This document shows, in pieces, positions 33,457-40,412 of a stretch of 40,412 nt of DNA (positions are counted from its first letter, which is position 1; each line of letters begins with the position of its first letter). The notes beneath the pieces are model-generated. The model searched no databases, was not told the origin of the DNA, and worked only from the letters and a program-made list of their open reading frames with translations. This stretch comes from Clostridia bacterium (GTDB lineage Bacteria > Bacillota > Clostridia > Oscillospirales > QAKW01): positions 1-40,412 of the forward strand of contig JAFSHF010000027.1 of the NCBI GenBank assembly GCA_017440465.1, written 5' to 3'. The position numbers and the translations under genes were made by a program.

Positions 33457-34591
33457 ATGAAAGTGGTAACCATCCAACCGGGGGATAGCCTTTATAAGAT
33501 CGGCAAAGCCTATGGCGTTTCGGTGGAGCAGTTGGTGGAGGCCAACGGCATCGACCCCCATAAATATCTGGTGATCGGCGATAGCCTGATCGTGCCCTCC
33601 CCGCAGGAAAAGAGCGGGACATTGGAGGTCAATGGCTATGCGTATCCCTTTATCGATCGGGAGGTGTTGAAAAAGACCCTGCCCTATCTGACCTATCTTT
33701 CGATTTTCAGCTACGGTATTACCGATGAGGGGGATCTGGTCCCGCCGCCGCTGCCCGATGAACCGTTGATTCGGGAGGCAAAAGCGGCAGGAGTGGCACC
33801 TCTGCTGGTATTGACCACGGTGGATGAATCGGGCGGGTTCAATAGCCGGCGCAGTGTCAGCCTGCTGGAAAGCGAAGAAGCACGCGCCAATTTAGCGGCG
33901 CAACTGAAAAAAGGTAATGATGGAAAAGGGCTACTACGGCGTGGATGTGGATATGGAATATATCCCCGGCGAACTGCGGCAGAATTATACCGATCTGGTA
34001 TCTTTCCTCAAAGAGCAGTTGGCGCCGGCTCCGATCTTTGTGGCATTGGCACCCAAAACCTCCCGCGACCAGCGGGGGCTGTTGTATGAAGCCCACGATT
34101 ATGAGGGGATGGGCAGAGCGGCGGACCGCCCCTTGATTATGACCTATGAATGGGGCTATGCCTTCGGACCGCCGATGGCGGTGGCACCCTTGCCCAATGT
34201 GCGGCGGGTGATGGAGTATGCCCTGCAGGAGATCCCGCCCGAAAAACTGCTGATGGGCGTCCCCAACTACGGTTACGATTGGAAGATCCCCTTCGACCGT
34301 AATTTCCCCGCCCGCTCCATCGGCAATTATGAGGCGGTCGCCATCGCCCGCAAATACGGTGCCAACATTCATTACGATGAAACCGCCCAGTCCCCTTGGT
34401 TTCGCTATTATGATGCCCGCCGCCAAGAGCACGAGGTCTGGTTTGAAGACGCCCGCAGCTATCAGGCAAAGTTGAATTTGGTCCAAGAGCTGGGCATCGC
34501 GGGGATCAGCATATGGAATATTATGCGGTGGTACAAACCACTATATAGTTTGTTGGACTCTCTATTTAACATCCGTAAGGTAAACCGTTGA
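33457..34591 (+). pseudogene. LysM + glycoside hydrolase 18 protein, frameshifted (YaaH/SleL-like)
   Basis: The first frame (from ATG 33457, AAAGGAG upstream) encodes an N-terminal LysM domain (IQPGDSLYKIGKAYGVSVEQ) and the start of a GH18 barrel, and drifts out of family sequence after 33912. The second frame continues the barrel from about 33911 with the catalytic motif GVDVDMEY (D-x-D-x-E) to the stop at 34589-34591. Removing one A from the AAAAAA run at 33907-33912 restores one frame of about 377 residues (QLKKVMMEKGYYG). The family digests peptidoglycan, often in spore cortex or coat. The second frame has its own ATG at 33917 or 33920 but would lack the first barrel strands. The stop overlaps an inverted-repeat element. 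A CATATATAT before the RBS could be a sporulation-type -10, unproven. Confidence 0.8.
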
Positions 34592-34735
34592 AATCGACGC
34601 AGACCGACAATAATAAGGAAAGAACCTGCCAAGGCAGGTTCTTTTTTATGTCTTCGATTCGGTGCGACCGCTCGACGTATCGATATACGCCTTCGGGATC
34701 GCCCCAAACCGATCTGCATTCGATTTGAACGGTTT
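34582..34735. repeat. AAACCGTT inverted-repeat element, copy 2
   Basis: The left end AAACCGTTGAAATCGACGCAG pairs with the right end CTGCATTCGATTTGAACGGTTT (one base mismatch at the G, then near-complete). The stop codon of the GH18 frame lies in the left end. A terminator sits inside (34619-34647). A further right-end copy (AATTTGAACGGTTTT) is at 34767-34780. Relative of 13760-13864. Confidence 0.7.
34619..34647 (+). terminator. Terminator of the GH18 gene
   Basis: AGAACCTGCC / GGCAGGTTCT stem with an AA loop, followed by T6. Confidence 0.88.
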
Positions 34736-34820
34736 TAGGGAAGAGCCCGAAGAAATCAAAATCCCAATTTGAACGGTTTTAGGAAAACAGGAAAAATCTA
34801 TATAAAATAGGGCAATGGCA

Positions 34821-35285
34821 CCCAAATCATTTGGGGTACAGATTGTTTGTAGGGGACGGGTTTCCCGTCCCGCCATGGCCTCTACCAAATGAATTGGTAC
34901 GCAAACATACAAATCATTTGTATGTCCCGCAGACGAATTGGAAGAATACACCCCAATTCATTTGGGGTACCATTGCCCTTTCAAAAGTCGTACCAAATGA
35001 ATTGGTACACAAACATACAAATGATTGGTATGTCCCGCAGACGAATTGGAAGAATACACCCCAATTCATTTGGGGTACCATTGCCCTTTCAAAAGTCGTA
35101 CCAAATGAATTGGTACGCAAACATACAAATCATTTGTATGTCACGCAGATGAATTGGAAGAATACACCCCAAATGATTTGGGGTATATCTTGGAGGGGCG
35201 GGGTCGTCCCTCCATAGTTCCTACCAAATGATTTGGTAGGGCAAACACAAATGAATTGTGGAAGCAACCAAATGATTTGGGGTAT
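34821..35285. repeat. CAAATGAATTG palindrome array, locus 3, with 108-base tandem repeat
   Basis: About 16 palindromic units of the same family as locus 1, with arms CCCC/GGGG, TACC/GGTA, ATA/TAT and CAC/GTG. From 34883 a 108-base block repeats at 34991 and 35099 (last copy diverged). Each block has four units: TACCAAATGAATTGGTA, an ATACAAAT...GTAT unit, a degenerate CAGACGAATTGG and a CCCCAATTCATTTGGGG. GC-rich hairpin modules sit at 34849-34885 and 35192-35213. Open frames across it arise because 108 is a multiple of three. No gene in this 766-base gap. Confidence 0.85.
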
Positions 35286-35309
35286 AAGAATAAACTGTTG
35301 GCATAAGGA

Positions 35310-35338
35310 TTGAATTTTTTAAAAAATTGCCTTATAAT
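35310..35338 (+). promoter_or_regulatory. Promoter of the small membrane protein gene
   Basis: TTGAAT (35310-35315), a 17-base spacer, TATAAT (35333-35338). Confidence 0.7.
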
Positions 35339-35357
35339 GTTCATGAGGTGATAGAAA

Positions 35358-35654
35358 ATGACGGATGAACAACTGCAAAAATATCATGCGGAGCGCAAAG
35401 CCATTATCAAGGAATACAACGGCAAGGCGTTTAAACAGGCAGGAACCTTTCTTTTGATCGGTGTTTTGGTGTTGGCGGCGATCGCGCTGGTCTGCGTCTT
35501 GGTATTTGATAATGCACCGCTGGCGTTGGTTCTTTGCTTGATCTGGGGGCTCTTTTTTATCATCGCTTCTTGGACGAAGGTACTGATGGTCAATCGCGCC
35601 AAGGAAAAGAAGCTGCAGGAATTTGAAGATCAATCCCTGCTGCATAGTTTTTAA
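35358..35654 (+). CDS. Small two-helix membrane protein, unknown function
   Basis: 98 residues from ATG 35358, with GAGGTGA upstream. A charged N-terminus (about 1-25) is followed by two membrane helices (FLLIGVLVLAAIALVCVLVF and LALVLCLIWGLFFIIASW) and a charged C-terminus (NRAKEKKLQEFEDQ). A strong promoter and its own terminator make it a single-gene unit. No family recognised. Confidence 0.75.
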   Translation: MTDEQLQKYHAERKAIIKEYNGKAFKQAGTFLLIGVLVLAAIALVCVLVFDNAPLALVLCLIWGLFFIIASWTKVLMVNRAKEKKLQEFEDQSLLHSF

Positions 35655-35655
35655 A

Positions 35656-35690
35656 TAAAAATGCGGAAGCTTTAAGCTTCCGCATTTTTT
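35656..35690. terminator. Bidirectional terminator between the small membrane protein and AI-2E transporter
   Basis: AATGCGGAAGCTT / AGCTTCCGCATT stem with a TA loop; T-runs on both strands; overlaps the last bases of the AI-2E gene. Confidence 0.9.
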
Positions 35691-36834
35691 ATGCTTGTTT
35701 TTGGAGTTGCTTTTTTTCTCGTTTGAAGGTGGCTTCTTTAAATAAGATATAGGCGGTGGAGGCGAGCGGGACGCTCAAAAGCATACCGACCGGTCCGGCG
35801 ATGCCGCCGCCCAGGGTGACCGATGCCAAGATCCACATTCCGGGGAGGTTGACGCGTTGCCCCATTACTCTGGGATAGATGAGGTTGCCCTCCAGCTGTT
35901 GCAAAATCACCAAGAAAACAATAAAGATCAGAGCCTTCAAGGGATCGGCGGTGAGGATGATAAAAGCACCGCTGATGCCGCCGATGAAGGCGCCCACTAC
36001 CGGGATCAGTGCGGTGACACCCACCAAGGCGCTGACCATCGGGGCGAAGGGGATCCGGAAAAGCAGCATCCCGATCAGGCAGAGCAGACCCAAAATCACC
36101 GCTTCCAGCGATTGACCGGTAATGAAATTATGGAAGTTCTCGCTTAAGACCTTCGTTGCATGGATGAACCATTGCCCGAAGTTTTGGGGCAGCCAGGCGC
36201 GGATGATCCGCTTGCCTTGGCGTTTTAATTTATCTTTACCGAAGAGCAGATAGGTGGCAAAGACGATGGCGATAAAGAAATCGAAGATGCCGCCCACCAC
36301 CGAGCTGATGGTACCAAAGGCGGTATTCATAATGGTGCCGCCCTGATTTTTCAGCCAATCCTGCAGGGTCTGCAGCAGGGAATCCCAATCGGCGCGGAGC
36401 AGCAGATTGCCCATCGGCAGGGCGGCGATATCCGCTTCGCTCATTCCGCTAAATTGCTGCAAAAAGCCCAGAGAACTCTCGATAATGACCTTAAAGGCAC
36501 TCAGCAGTTCGGGAATCACCAAGCGGATCAGCCCGAATATAATTCCGAAGATCAAGAGCAGAGAAAGGAAAAAGGCGCAGGGGCGGCGGAGCTTGATGAG
36601 CCCTTTCTTTTTTGCCTTGGGCCAGAAAAACCGTTCCATAAACTGCATCGGTACATTTAAGATCAAGGCAATGGCAACGCCGATCAGCAGCGGCTGCACC
36701 AAGGTCAGCAACCAATTTACTGCGCCCGCCAGAATGTGAATATTTTGCACCGCCAAAAAGATCAGAATGCAGGCAGTGGCGACACCGATCACCCAAAGGG
36801 CGATCTTCTTTCGTTTTTCGGGGGTGAATTCCAT
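35689..36834 (-). CDS. AI-2E family (PerM-like) transporter
   Basis: 381 residues with about seven or eight membrane helices. Family features: an N-terminal helix, a soluble-like middle (LLSAFKVIIESSLGFLQQFS), then FFIAIVFATYLLFGKDKLKRQG and the C-terminal block ALIPVVGAFIGGISGAFIIL, NLIYPRVMGQRVNLPGMWIL. Members export small molecules or act as Na+/H+ antiporters; the substrate is not predictable here. The start is ATG 36834, with GGAGG seven bases upstream. It lies downstream of pgsA behind a terminator and may be partly read through. Confidence 0.88.
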   Translation of the reverse strand: MEFTPEKRKKIALWVIGVATACILIFLAVQNIHILAGAVNWLLTLVQPLLIGVAIALILNVPMQFMERFFWPKAKKKGLIKLRRPCAFFLSLLLIFGIIFGLIRLVIPELLSAFKVIIESSLGFLQQFSGMSEADIAALPMGNLLLRADWDSLLQTLQDWLKNQGGTIMNTAFGTISSVVGGIFDFFIAIVFATYLLFGKDKLKRQGKRIIRAWLPQNFGQWFIHATKVLSENFHNFITGQSLEAVILGLLCLIGMLLFRIPFAPMVSALVGVTALIPVVGAFIGGISGAFIILTADPLKALIFIVFLVILQQLEGNLIYPRVMGQRVNLPGMWILASVTLGGGIAGPVGMLLSVPLASTAYILFKEATFKREKKQLQKQA

Positions 36835-36851
36835 TTTATTTCCTCCAATAT

Positions 36852-36886
36852 TAAAAGCAGCGTGAACCGAAATTCCCCGCTGCTTT
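36852..36886 (-). terminator. Terminator of pgsA
   Basis: Minus-strand AAGCAGCG / CGCTGCTT stem with a 16-base loop and a short T tail. It overlaps the pgsA stop codon and precedes the AI-2E gene. Confidence 0.65.
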
Positions 36887-37457
36887 ATTTGATTTCTTGC
36901 GCTTGATATTCTTTAAAGAGCCGCAGGTAGCGAAGGGTATAAAGCACCATCGATAAAAGCAGCATCCCACATTCCGCCAGCACCAGAGCGATCACCGCGG
37001 CGGCGGGAAGATCGGGAAGAATCAAGAGGATCAGGGCGACAAAGAAGAACGCCACGGTGGCGGCCTTGCCATACCATACCGCGCCCTCCACATGGGTGGT
37101 CTTTTTGATAAAGATCAGCCCGATCAAGCCCATATAAAATTCCTTGCAGATCAAAAGGCCCATCAGCACCCAAACCAAGGGATATCGCCAAGCCAGGCAG
37201 AAGGCGATGGCGATTTGGGTCAGCTTATCGGCAAAGGGATCGATGATCTTGCCCCAATCGGTCACCAGATGGAAATGCCGCGCGATCCAACCGTCCACCA
37301 CATCGGTGGCGCCGGAGATTGCCATAACCAATGCGGCGGCAATGTAGCTGTGCTTAAAGCAATATAACCATAGGAACACAGGGATCAGCAAAAAGCGAAA
37401 ATAGCTCAAGATATTCGGGATGGTGAAAAATTGACCGTGAAAACGCGTTTGTTTCAT
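36885..37457 (-). CDS. pgsA: CDP-diacylglycerol-glycerol-3-phosphate 3-phosphatidyltransferase
   Basis: Makes phosphatidylglycerol phosphate, the committed step to phosphatidylglycerol. 190 residues, about five helices. The CDP-alcohol phosphotransferase signature DGx2ARx8Gx3Dx3D is intact (VDGWIARHFHLVTDWGKIID, then PFAD). The N-terminus IPNILSYFRFLLIPVFLW is typical of PgsA. The start is ATG 37457 with AAAGGAG upstream. Other CDP-alcohol transferases are possible, but the N-terminal block favours PgsA. Confidence 0.85.
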   Translation of the reverse strand: MKQTRFHGQFFTIPNILSYFRFLLIPVFLWLYCFKHSYIAAALVMAISGATDVVDGWIARHFHLVTDWGKIIDPFADKLTQIAIAFCLAWRYPLVWVLMGLLICKEFYMGLIGLIFIKKTTHVEGAVWYGKAATVAFFFVALILLILPDLPAAAVIALVLAECGMLLLSMVLYTLRYLRLFKEYQAQEIK

Positions 37458-37486
37458 CGCTATGCTCCTTTCTTAATATTATTTCA

Positions 37487-37515
37487 ATTATATTCTAACC
37501 TAAAAGAAGTTACAA
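37487..37515 (-). promoter_or_regulatory. Promoter of pgsA
   Basis: Minus strand TTGTAA (37510-37515), a 17-base spacer, TATAAT (37487-37492). Confidence 0.7.
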
Positions 37516-37520
37516 TACTA

Positions 37521-37573
37521 TGGGCAAAAAAATTTTGGTGTGCAAAAATTGCACACCAATGGAATTTTGCCCA
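37521..37573 (-). terminator. Terminator of the TetR gene
   Basis: Inner stem TTGGTGTGCAA / TTGCACACCAA (37535-37559), outer arms TGGGCAAAA/TTTTGCCCA; the minus strand continues into a T7 tract. Confidence 0.8.
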
Positions 37574-37579
37574 AAAATA

Positions 37580-38128
37580 TTATGCATCCTCGATCGCCTG
37601 CCGCATACTGCCCTGCAGCAGCTTGGAAAGGCGGTTGATGAGCGGGGCGGGGTCTTCGTCGGAATGGTGCTCAAACCATTCGGCAGTAAAGCCGGTGATG
37701 GCGTGGCGATGGAAATTGATGATCAGCTTGCGGTCCTGCTCATTCACCTGCTTGCCCGCCGCCAAATAATCAAAAAGATAACCCATCGCTTCGGTCAAGA
37801 TCTCTTCCATAAAAACTTTGATTTCCTGACTTTTGGTGGAATGGAAGAGGTTGCGGATGGTGCGGCGGTTTTGGGTGACCTGCCGCGCCAGCAGTAAAAG
37901 ATAGTTTTCCCAATCGCCGCCGGAGAGGGCAGGGTCAGTGATCTGCTCCAGCCGCTCCCGCAATACTTCTTTGGCAAGGGCAAAGACATCTTCAAAATGA
38001 TAATAAAAGGTATTGCGCGTCACCCCGCAATCGGCGACAATTCCCTTGACCGTGATGCGGTCCAACGGAATCGTCTCGATCTGGCGGCTGAAACATTCCA
38101 TAATGGCTTTTTTGGTCCATTGCGACAT
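37580..38128 (-). CDS. TetR/AcrR-family transcriptional regulator
   Basis: 182 residues. An N-terminal helix-turn-helix domain (ITVKGIVADCGVTRNTFYYHF, about 25-45) is typical of TetR proteins of the YxAF/DhaS-like group. The C-terminal helical domain (about 60-180) would bind an unknown ligand. The start is ATG 38128, with AAGGAAGG upstream; a TTG two codons earlier is less likely. Divergent from topB, separated by 143 bases containing both promoters, so autoregulation or an effect on topB is possible. Confidence 0.85.
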   Translation of the reverse strand: MSQWTKKAIMECFSRQIETIPLDRITVKGIVADCGVTRNTFYYHFEDVFALAKEVLRERLEQITDPALSGGDWENYLLLLARQVTQNRRTIRNLFHSTKSQEIKVFMEEILTEAMGYLFDYLAAGKQVNEQDRKLIINFHRHAITGFTAEWFEHHSDEDPAPLINRLSKLLQGSMRQAIEDA

Positions 38129-38161
38129 TGGCAATTCCTTCCTTTCTCAAAAGATAGTTTA

Positions 38162-38190
38162 AGTTTATCATATTTTCTTTTAAAATTCAA
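38162..38190 (-). promoter_or_regulatory. Promoter of the TetR gene
   Basis: Minus strand TTGAAT (38185-38190), a 17-base spacer, TAAACT (38162-38167) with an extended TGA. Confidence 0.6.
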
Positions 38191-38205
38191 GTCGGGTCGT
38201 TCCGT

Positions 38206-38233
38206 TGCTTTTTCGTTATATCTATGTTATAAT
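38206..38233 (+). promoter_or_regulatory. Promoter of topB
   Basis: TTGCTT (38206-38211), a 16-base spacer and an extended -10 TGtTATAAT (38225-38233), 38 bases before the ATG. Confidence 0.65.
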
Positions 38234-38271
38234 AATAAAGTTGAAATTTCAGAGAAAGGGGAGAAGAAAAA

Positions 38272-40356
38272 ATGATCTTGATCATTGCCGAAAAACCGAG
38301 TCTGGCGCGCAACATTGTGGCGGGCATCGGCAACTGCGCCCGAAAAAACGGCTATTTTGAAGGCAACGGCTATATCGTTACCTGGGCGTTTGGGCATTTG
38401 TTCTCCCTTTGCGATATCGAGGATTATACCGGACCCACTTCGACGGGTCGCTGGTCGATGGAAAACCTGCCTTGCTTCCCCGAGCAGTTCCGCTTTCAAC
38501 TGCGCCGCGGCGCCGATAAGCAGGTGGATGAAGGGGTGCAGCGGCAGTTTGAACTGATCAAGACCCTTTGCGCCCGCAACGATGTGGAAAAGATCGTCAA
38601 CGCGGGCGATGCCGATCGGGAGGGGGAGATCATCATCCGCCTCTGCGTGATGCATACCGGTGTGGAGAAACCCTTTTATCGCCTTTGGCTGCCCGACCAG
38701 ACCCCCGAAACGGTGGCGGAAGCCTTGGCGACGATGAAAGAGGAATCAGAATACCAAAACCTCGCCGACGAGGGCTTTGCCCGCACCTATATGGATTGGC
38801 TGTATGGGGTCAATCTGACCCGCTATGCCACCTTGAAGAGTGGTGTGCTTTTGCGGGTGGGGCGGGTCATTGTGCCCATCGTCAAGGCGATCTACGATCG
38901 GGATAAGGCGATCGAGCAATTTACCCCCGAGATCTACTATGCGGTGGTCAGCAATGCCGAGACCAAGGGCGAGGCGATCGAGCTGACCAGCAAGGAAAAA
39001 TTTGATAAAAACAGCCTGCAAAAAGCGCAGGACTATGCTCAAAAACTCAACGCCGCCGAAGCGGTGGTGACCGATAAGAAAAAGAAAAAGACCACCCTGC
39101 AGCCGGGCAAACTCTATTCCCTATCCAAACTGCAGAATGTGTTGGGTAAAAAGTTCAAGATGCCGATGGAAGAGAGTTTGAAACTGACGCAGGAACTCTA
39201 TGAAGCGGGCTATATTACCTACCCGCGTACCAACTCCGAATATTTGGCGGAGCAGGAAAAGGGCAAGATCAAAAAGATCTTGGAGCAGGTCCAAAAGGTG
39301 GGCTATCAGGTCAAGTTCCGCGACGGCAAGACCATCTTCGACGATAGCAAGATCGAATCCCACTCGGCGTTGACCCCCACTTACAAGATCCCCAAGCCCG
39401 AAAATCTGACCGAGCGGCAAAAATTAGTGTACCAGACCATTCTGCGCCGCTTTGTGGCGGTCTTTTGCGCCGAGGATTACTTGGCGGAAAAGGCAGAGAT
39501 GGTCATTAAGGTGGGAGATTTAGAAGAATTCCGCCTTAAGGGGACGATGATCCTGCAGGCGGGCTGGACCAAATACGATGATGGCGGGCAGAAAAATAAA
39601 CTGCTCCCGCCTTTAGAGGTGGGCGATAAGGTGGAGACCGCCTTTGCCCCTAAGGAGAAGGAGACCTCCCCGCCCCGCCATTATACCATTGAAACGCTGA
39701 ATAACTACTTGAAAAATCCTTTCCGCGAAGAGAAGAGCGCGGCGGAGGATGCCGATGACCGCGAAGAGTATCGGGCGATGTTTGAAGGTTTGGAGTTGGG
39801 GACCGAAGCCACCCGCACCGGTATCATCGGCAACGCCATCAAGAGCCAATATATTGCCCTCAAGAAGGATACCTATTATCTTCTGCCCGGCGGGGCCTAT
39901 CTCATTGAAGAATTGGAGCATATGGGCATCGCGATGGATAAATATAAGACCAGCGCGCTGGGTCAGGCACTCAAAAAGGTGTTCCGCGGGGAGCTGAAGA
40001 TCGAGGATAGCGTGGGGATCGCCAAAGAGGAGATCGCGGCGGTCTTTCAAAAGAAAGAGCAAGCCCCCGAAAACGATACCGAAACCGGACTCTACGGCGA
40101 CGAGGTCGGCACCTGCCCCTTATGCGGCGGCAAGGTGGTCAAGGGGCGGTATGGCTACGGTTGCCTTTCCTATAAGGAGGGGTGCAAGTTCCGCATCAGC
40201 GGAACCATCTGCAAACGCGTCATTCCCATCGGTGCGGCAAGAGAACTCTTGCGGCAGGGGCGGTCGCGCAAGTTGGCGGGCTTTATCTCCAAGGCGGGCA
40301 AACCCTTTGAAGCGCGATTAAAATTGGAAGAAGGACGGGCCGTATTTGATTTTTGA
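38272..40356 (+). CDS. topB: DNA topoisomerase III
   Basis: Type IA topoisomerase, 694 residues, that decatenates and relaxes single-strand-containing DNA. The Toprim domain has E7 (AEKPSLA) and DADREGE (113-119). The active-site tyrosine is Y317 in AGYITYPRTNSEYL. Near the C-terminus is a CPLCGG...YGYGCLSYKEGC zinc-ribbon-like motif followed by a short tail. The start is ATG 38272, 10 bases after AAAGGGGAG. Nothing nearby suggests an integrated conjugative element, so this is read as the chromosomal enzyme. The gene is complete. Confidence 0.93.
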   Translation: MILIIAEKPSLARNIVAGIGNCARKNGYFEGNGYIVTWAFGHLFSLCDIEDYTGPTSTGRWSMENLPCFPEQFRFQLRRGADKQVDEGVQRQFELIKTLCARNDVEKIVNAGDADREGEIIIRLCVMHTGVEKPFYRLWLPDQTPETVAEALATMKEESEYQNLADEGFARTYMDWLYGVNLTRYATLKSGVLLRVGRVIVPIVKAIYDRDKAIEQFTPEIYYAVVSNAETKGEAIELTSKEKFDKNSLQKAQDYAQKLNAAEAVVTDKKKKKTTLQPGKLYSLSKLQNVLGKKFKMPMEESLKLTQELYEAGYITYPRTNSEYLAEQEKGKIKKILEQVQKVGYQVKFRDGKTIFDDSKIESHSALTPTYKIPKPENLTERQKLVYQTILRRFVAVFCAEDYLAEKAEMVIKVGDLEEFRLKGTMILQAGWTKYDDGGQKNKLLPPLEVGDKVETAFAPKEKETSPPRHYTIETLNNYLKNPFREEKSAAEDADDREEYRAMFEGLELGTEATRTGIIGNAIKSQYIALKKDTYYLLPGGAYLIEELEHMGIAMDKYKTSALGQALKKVFRGELKIEDSVGIAKEEIAAVFQKKEQAPENDTETGLYGDEVGTCPLCGGKVVKGRYGYGCLSYKEGCKFRISGTICKRVIPIGAARELLRQGRSRKLAGFISKAGKPFEARLKLEEGRAVFDF

Positions 40357-40374
40357 AAAAAGACCTCCCATTGC

Positions 40375-40398
40375 GGCACCCTCCGTAAGGAAGGTGCC
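40375..40398. repeat. Hairpin after topB, at the window edge
   Basis: GGCACCCTCC / GGAAGGTGCC with a GTAA loop. No T-run follows on the plus strand within the window; on the minus strand it is followed by GGTCTTTTTTC, so it may terminate a convergent gene beyond the edge. Confidence 0.5.
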
Positions 40399-40412
40399 AC
40401 AGTTATATTCGC

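Noticed and set aside
33905..33916. Programmed -1 frameshift at AAAAAAG in the GH18 gene
   Set aside because: The second frame is reached by skipping one base (+1), not by slipping back one, so the A-rich heptamer does not fit the -1 mechanism. Mutation, slippage or sequence error is simpler.
34831..35217. Open frame of 128 codons with a 36-residue repeat
   Set aside because: It is read from the 108-base DNA repeat, which is a multiple of three; other frames on both strands are open too, there is no ribosome binding site and the sequence is intergenic palindromes.
38272..40356. topB as a marker of an integrative conjugative element
   Set aside because: No relaxase, coupling protein, integrase or att-like repeats are visible nearby, and the neighbours are core genes.

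Overview
The window looks like chromosome from an anaerobic, spore-forming member of the Clostridia, possibly Oscillospirales-like, with roughly balanced GC. The support is a spoIIR gene, an S-layer (SLH) surface protein, AddAB recombination enzymes, an NfnAB-type electron-bifurcating transhydrogenase, strong GGAGG ribosome binding sites and compact operons separated by hairpin terminators. No prophage, CRISPR array, rRNA or tRNA gene was seen. Most genes are housekeeping; the unusual content is in the intergenic DNA.

Layout, left to right. The end of rplQ is followed by a solo GltD/NfnB-like flavoprotein (427-1662), a chain-of-hairpins repeat and the addB-addA operon (2072-8877). An array of small palindromes (8894-9123) precedes a 1498-residue surface protein with transglutaminase, leucine-rich-repeat, Cys-rich and SLH regions. 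Next come prs and putP, then leftward WalJ-like hydrolase-rlmH and a leftward operon of three small proteins, divergent from a phosphodiesterase-mrnC-rsmF operon. A type II pantothenate kinase and a leftward pyrR-uraA operon follow. Divergent from these is upp, followed by spoIIR, an orphan solute-binding lipoprotein with a small membrane partner, nfnA-nfnB, a second copy of the chain-of-hairpins repeat, a Na/Pi cotransporter, a PAP2 phosphatase, a frameshifted LysM-GH18 gene, a second large palindrome array, a small membrane protein, an AI-2E family transporter, pgsA, a TetR regulator and topB.

Pyrimidine salvage is the most coherent functional block. pyrR and uraA share a leader that folds as a PyrR-type attenuator, and upp is divergent from them. 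A 436-base element with 26-base inverted ends and many internal hairpins lies between the pyrR promoter and that attenuator, so it should be transcribed as part of the leader. The uraA frame carries a TAA at codon 6 just after a perfect ribosome binding site.

Four families of intergenic repeats recur or stand out: (1) about 28 small palindromes with a CAAATGAATTG/CAAATGATTTG core whose outer arms change but stay complementary, at three loci; (2) two copies of a hairpin chain joined by AGTGAAGTT and its reverse complement, each just downstream of a GltD/NfnB-like gene; (3) two long hairpins starting AAACCGTT that overlap the stop codons of their upstream genes; (4) the pyrR leader element. Two genes carry probable lesions (uraA nonsense, GH18 frameshift), which could be real decay or sequence error.
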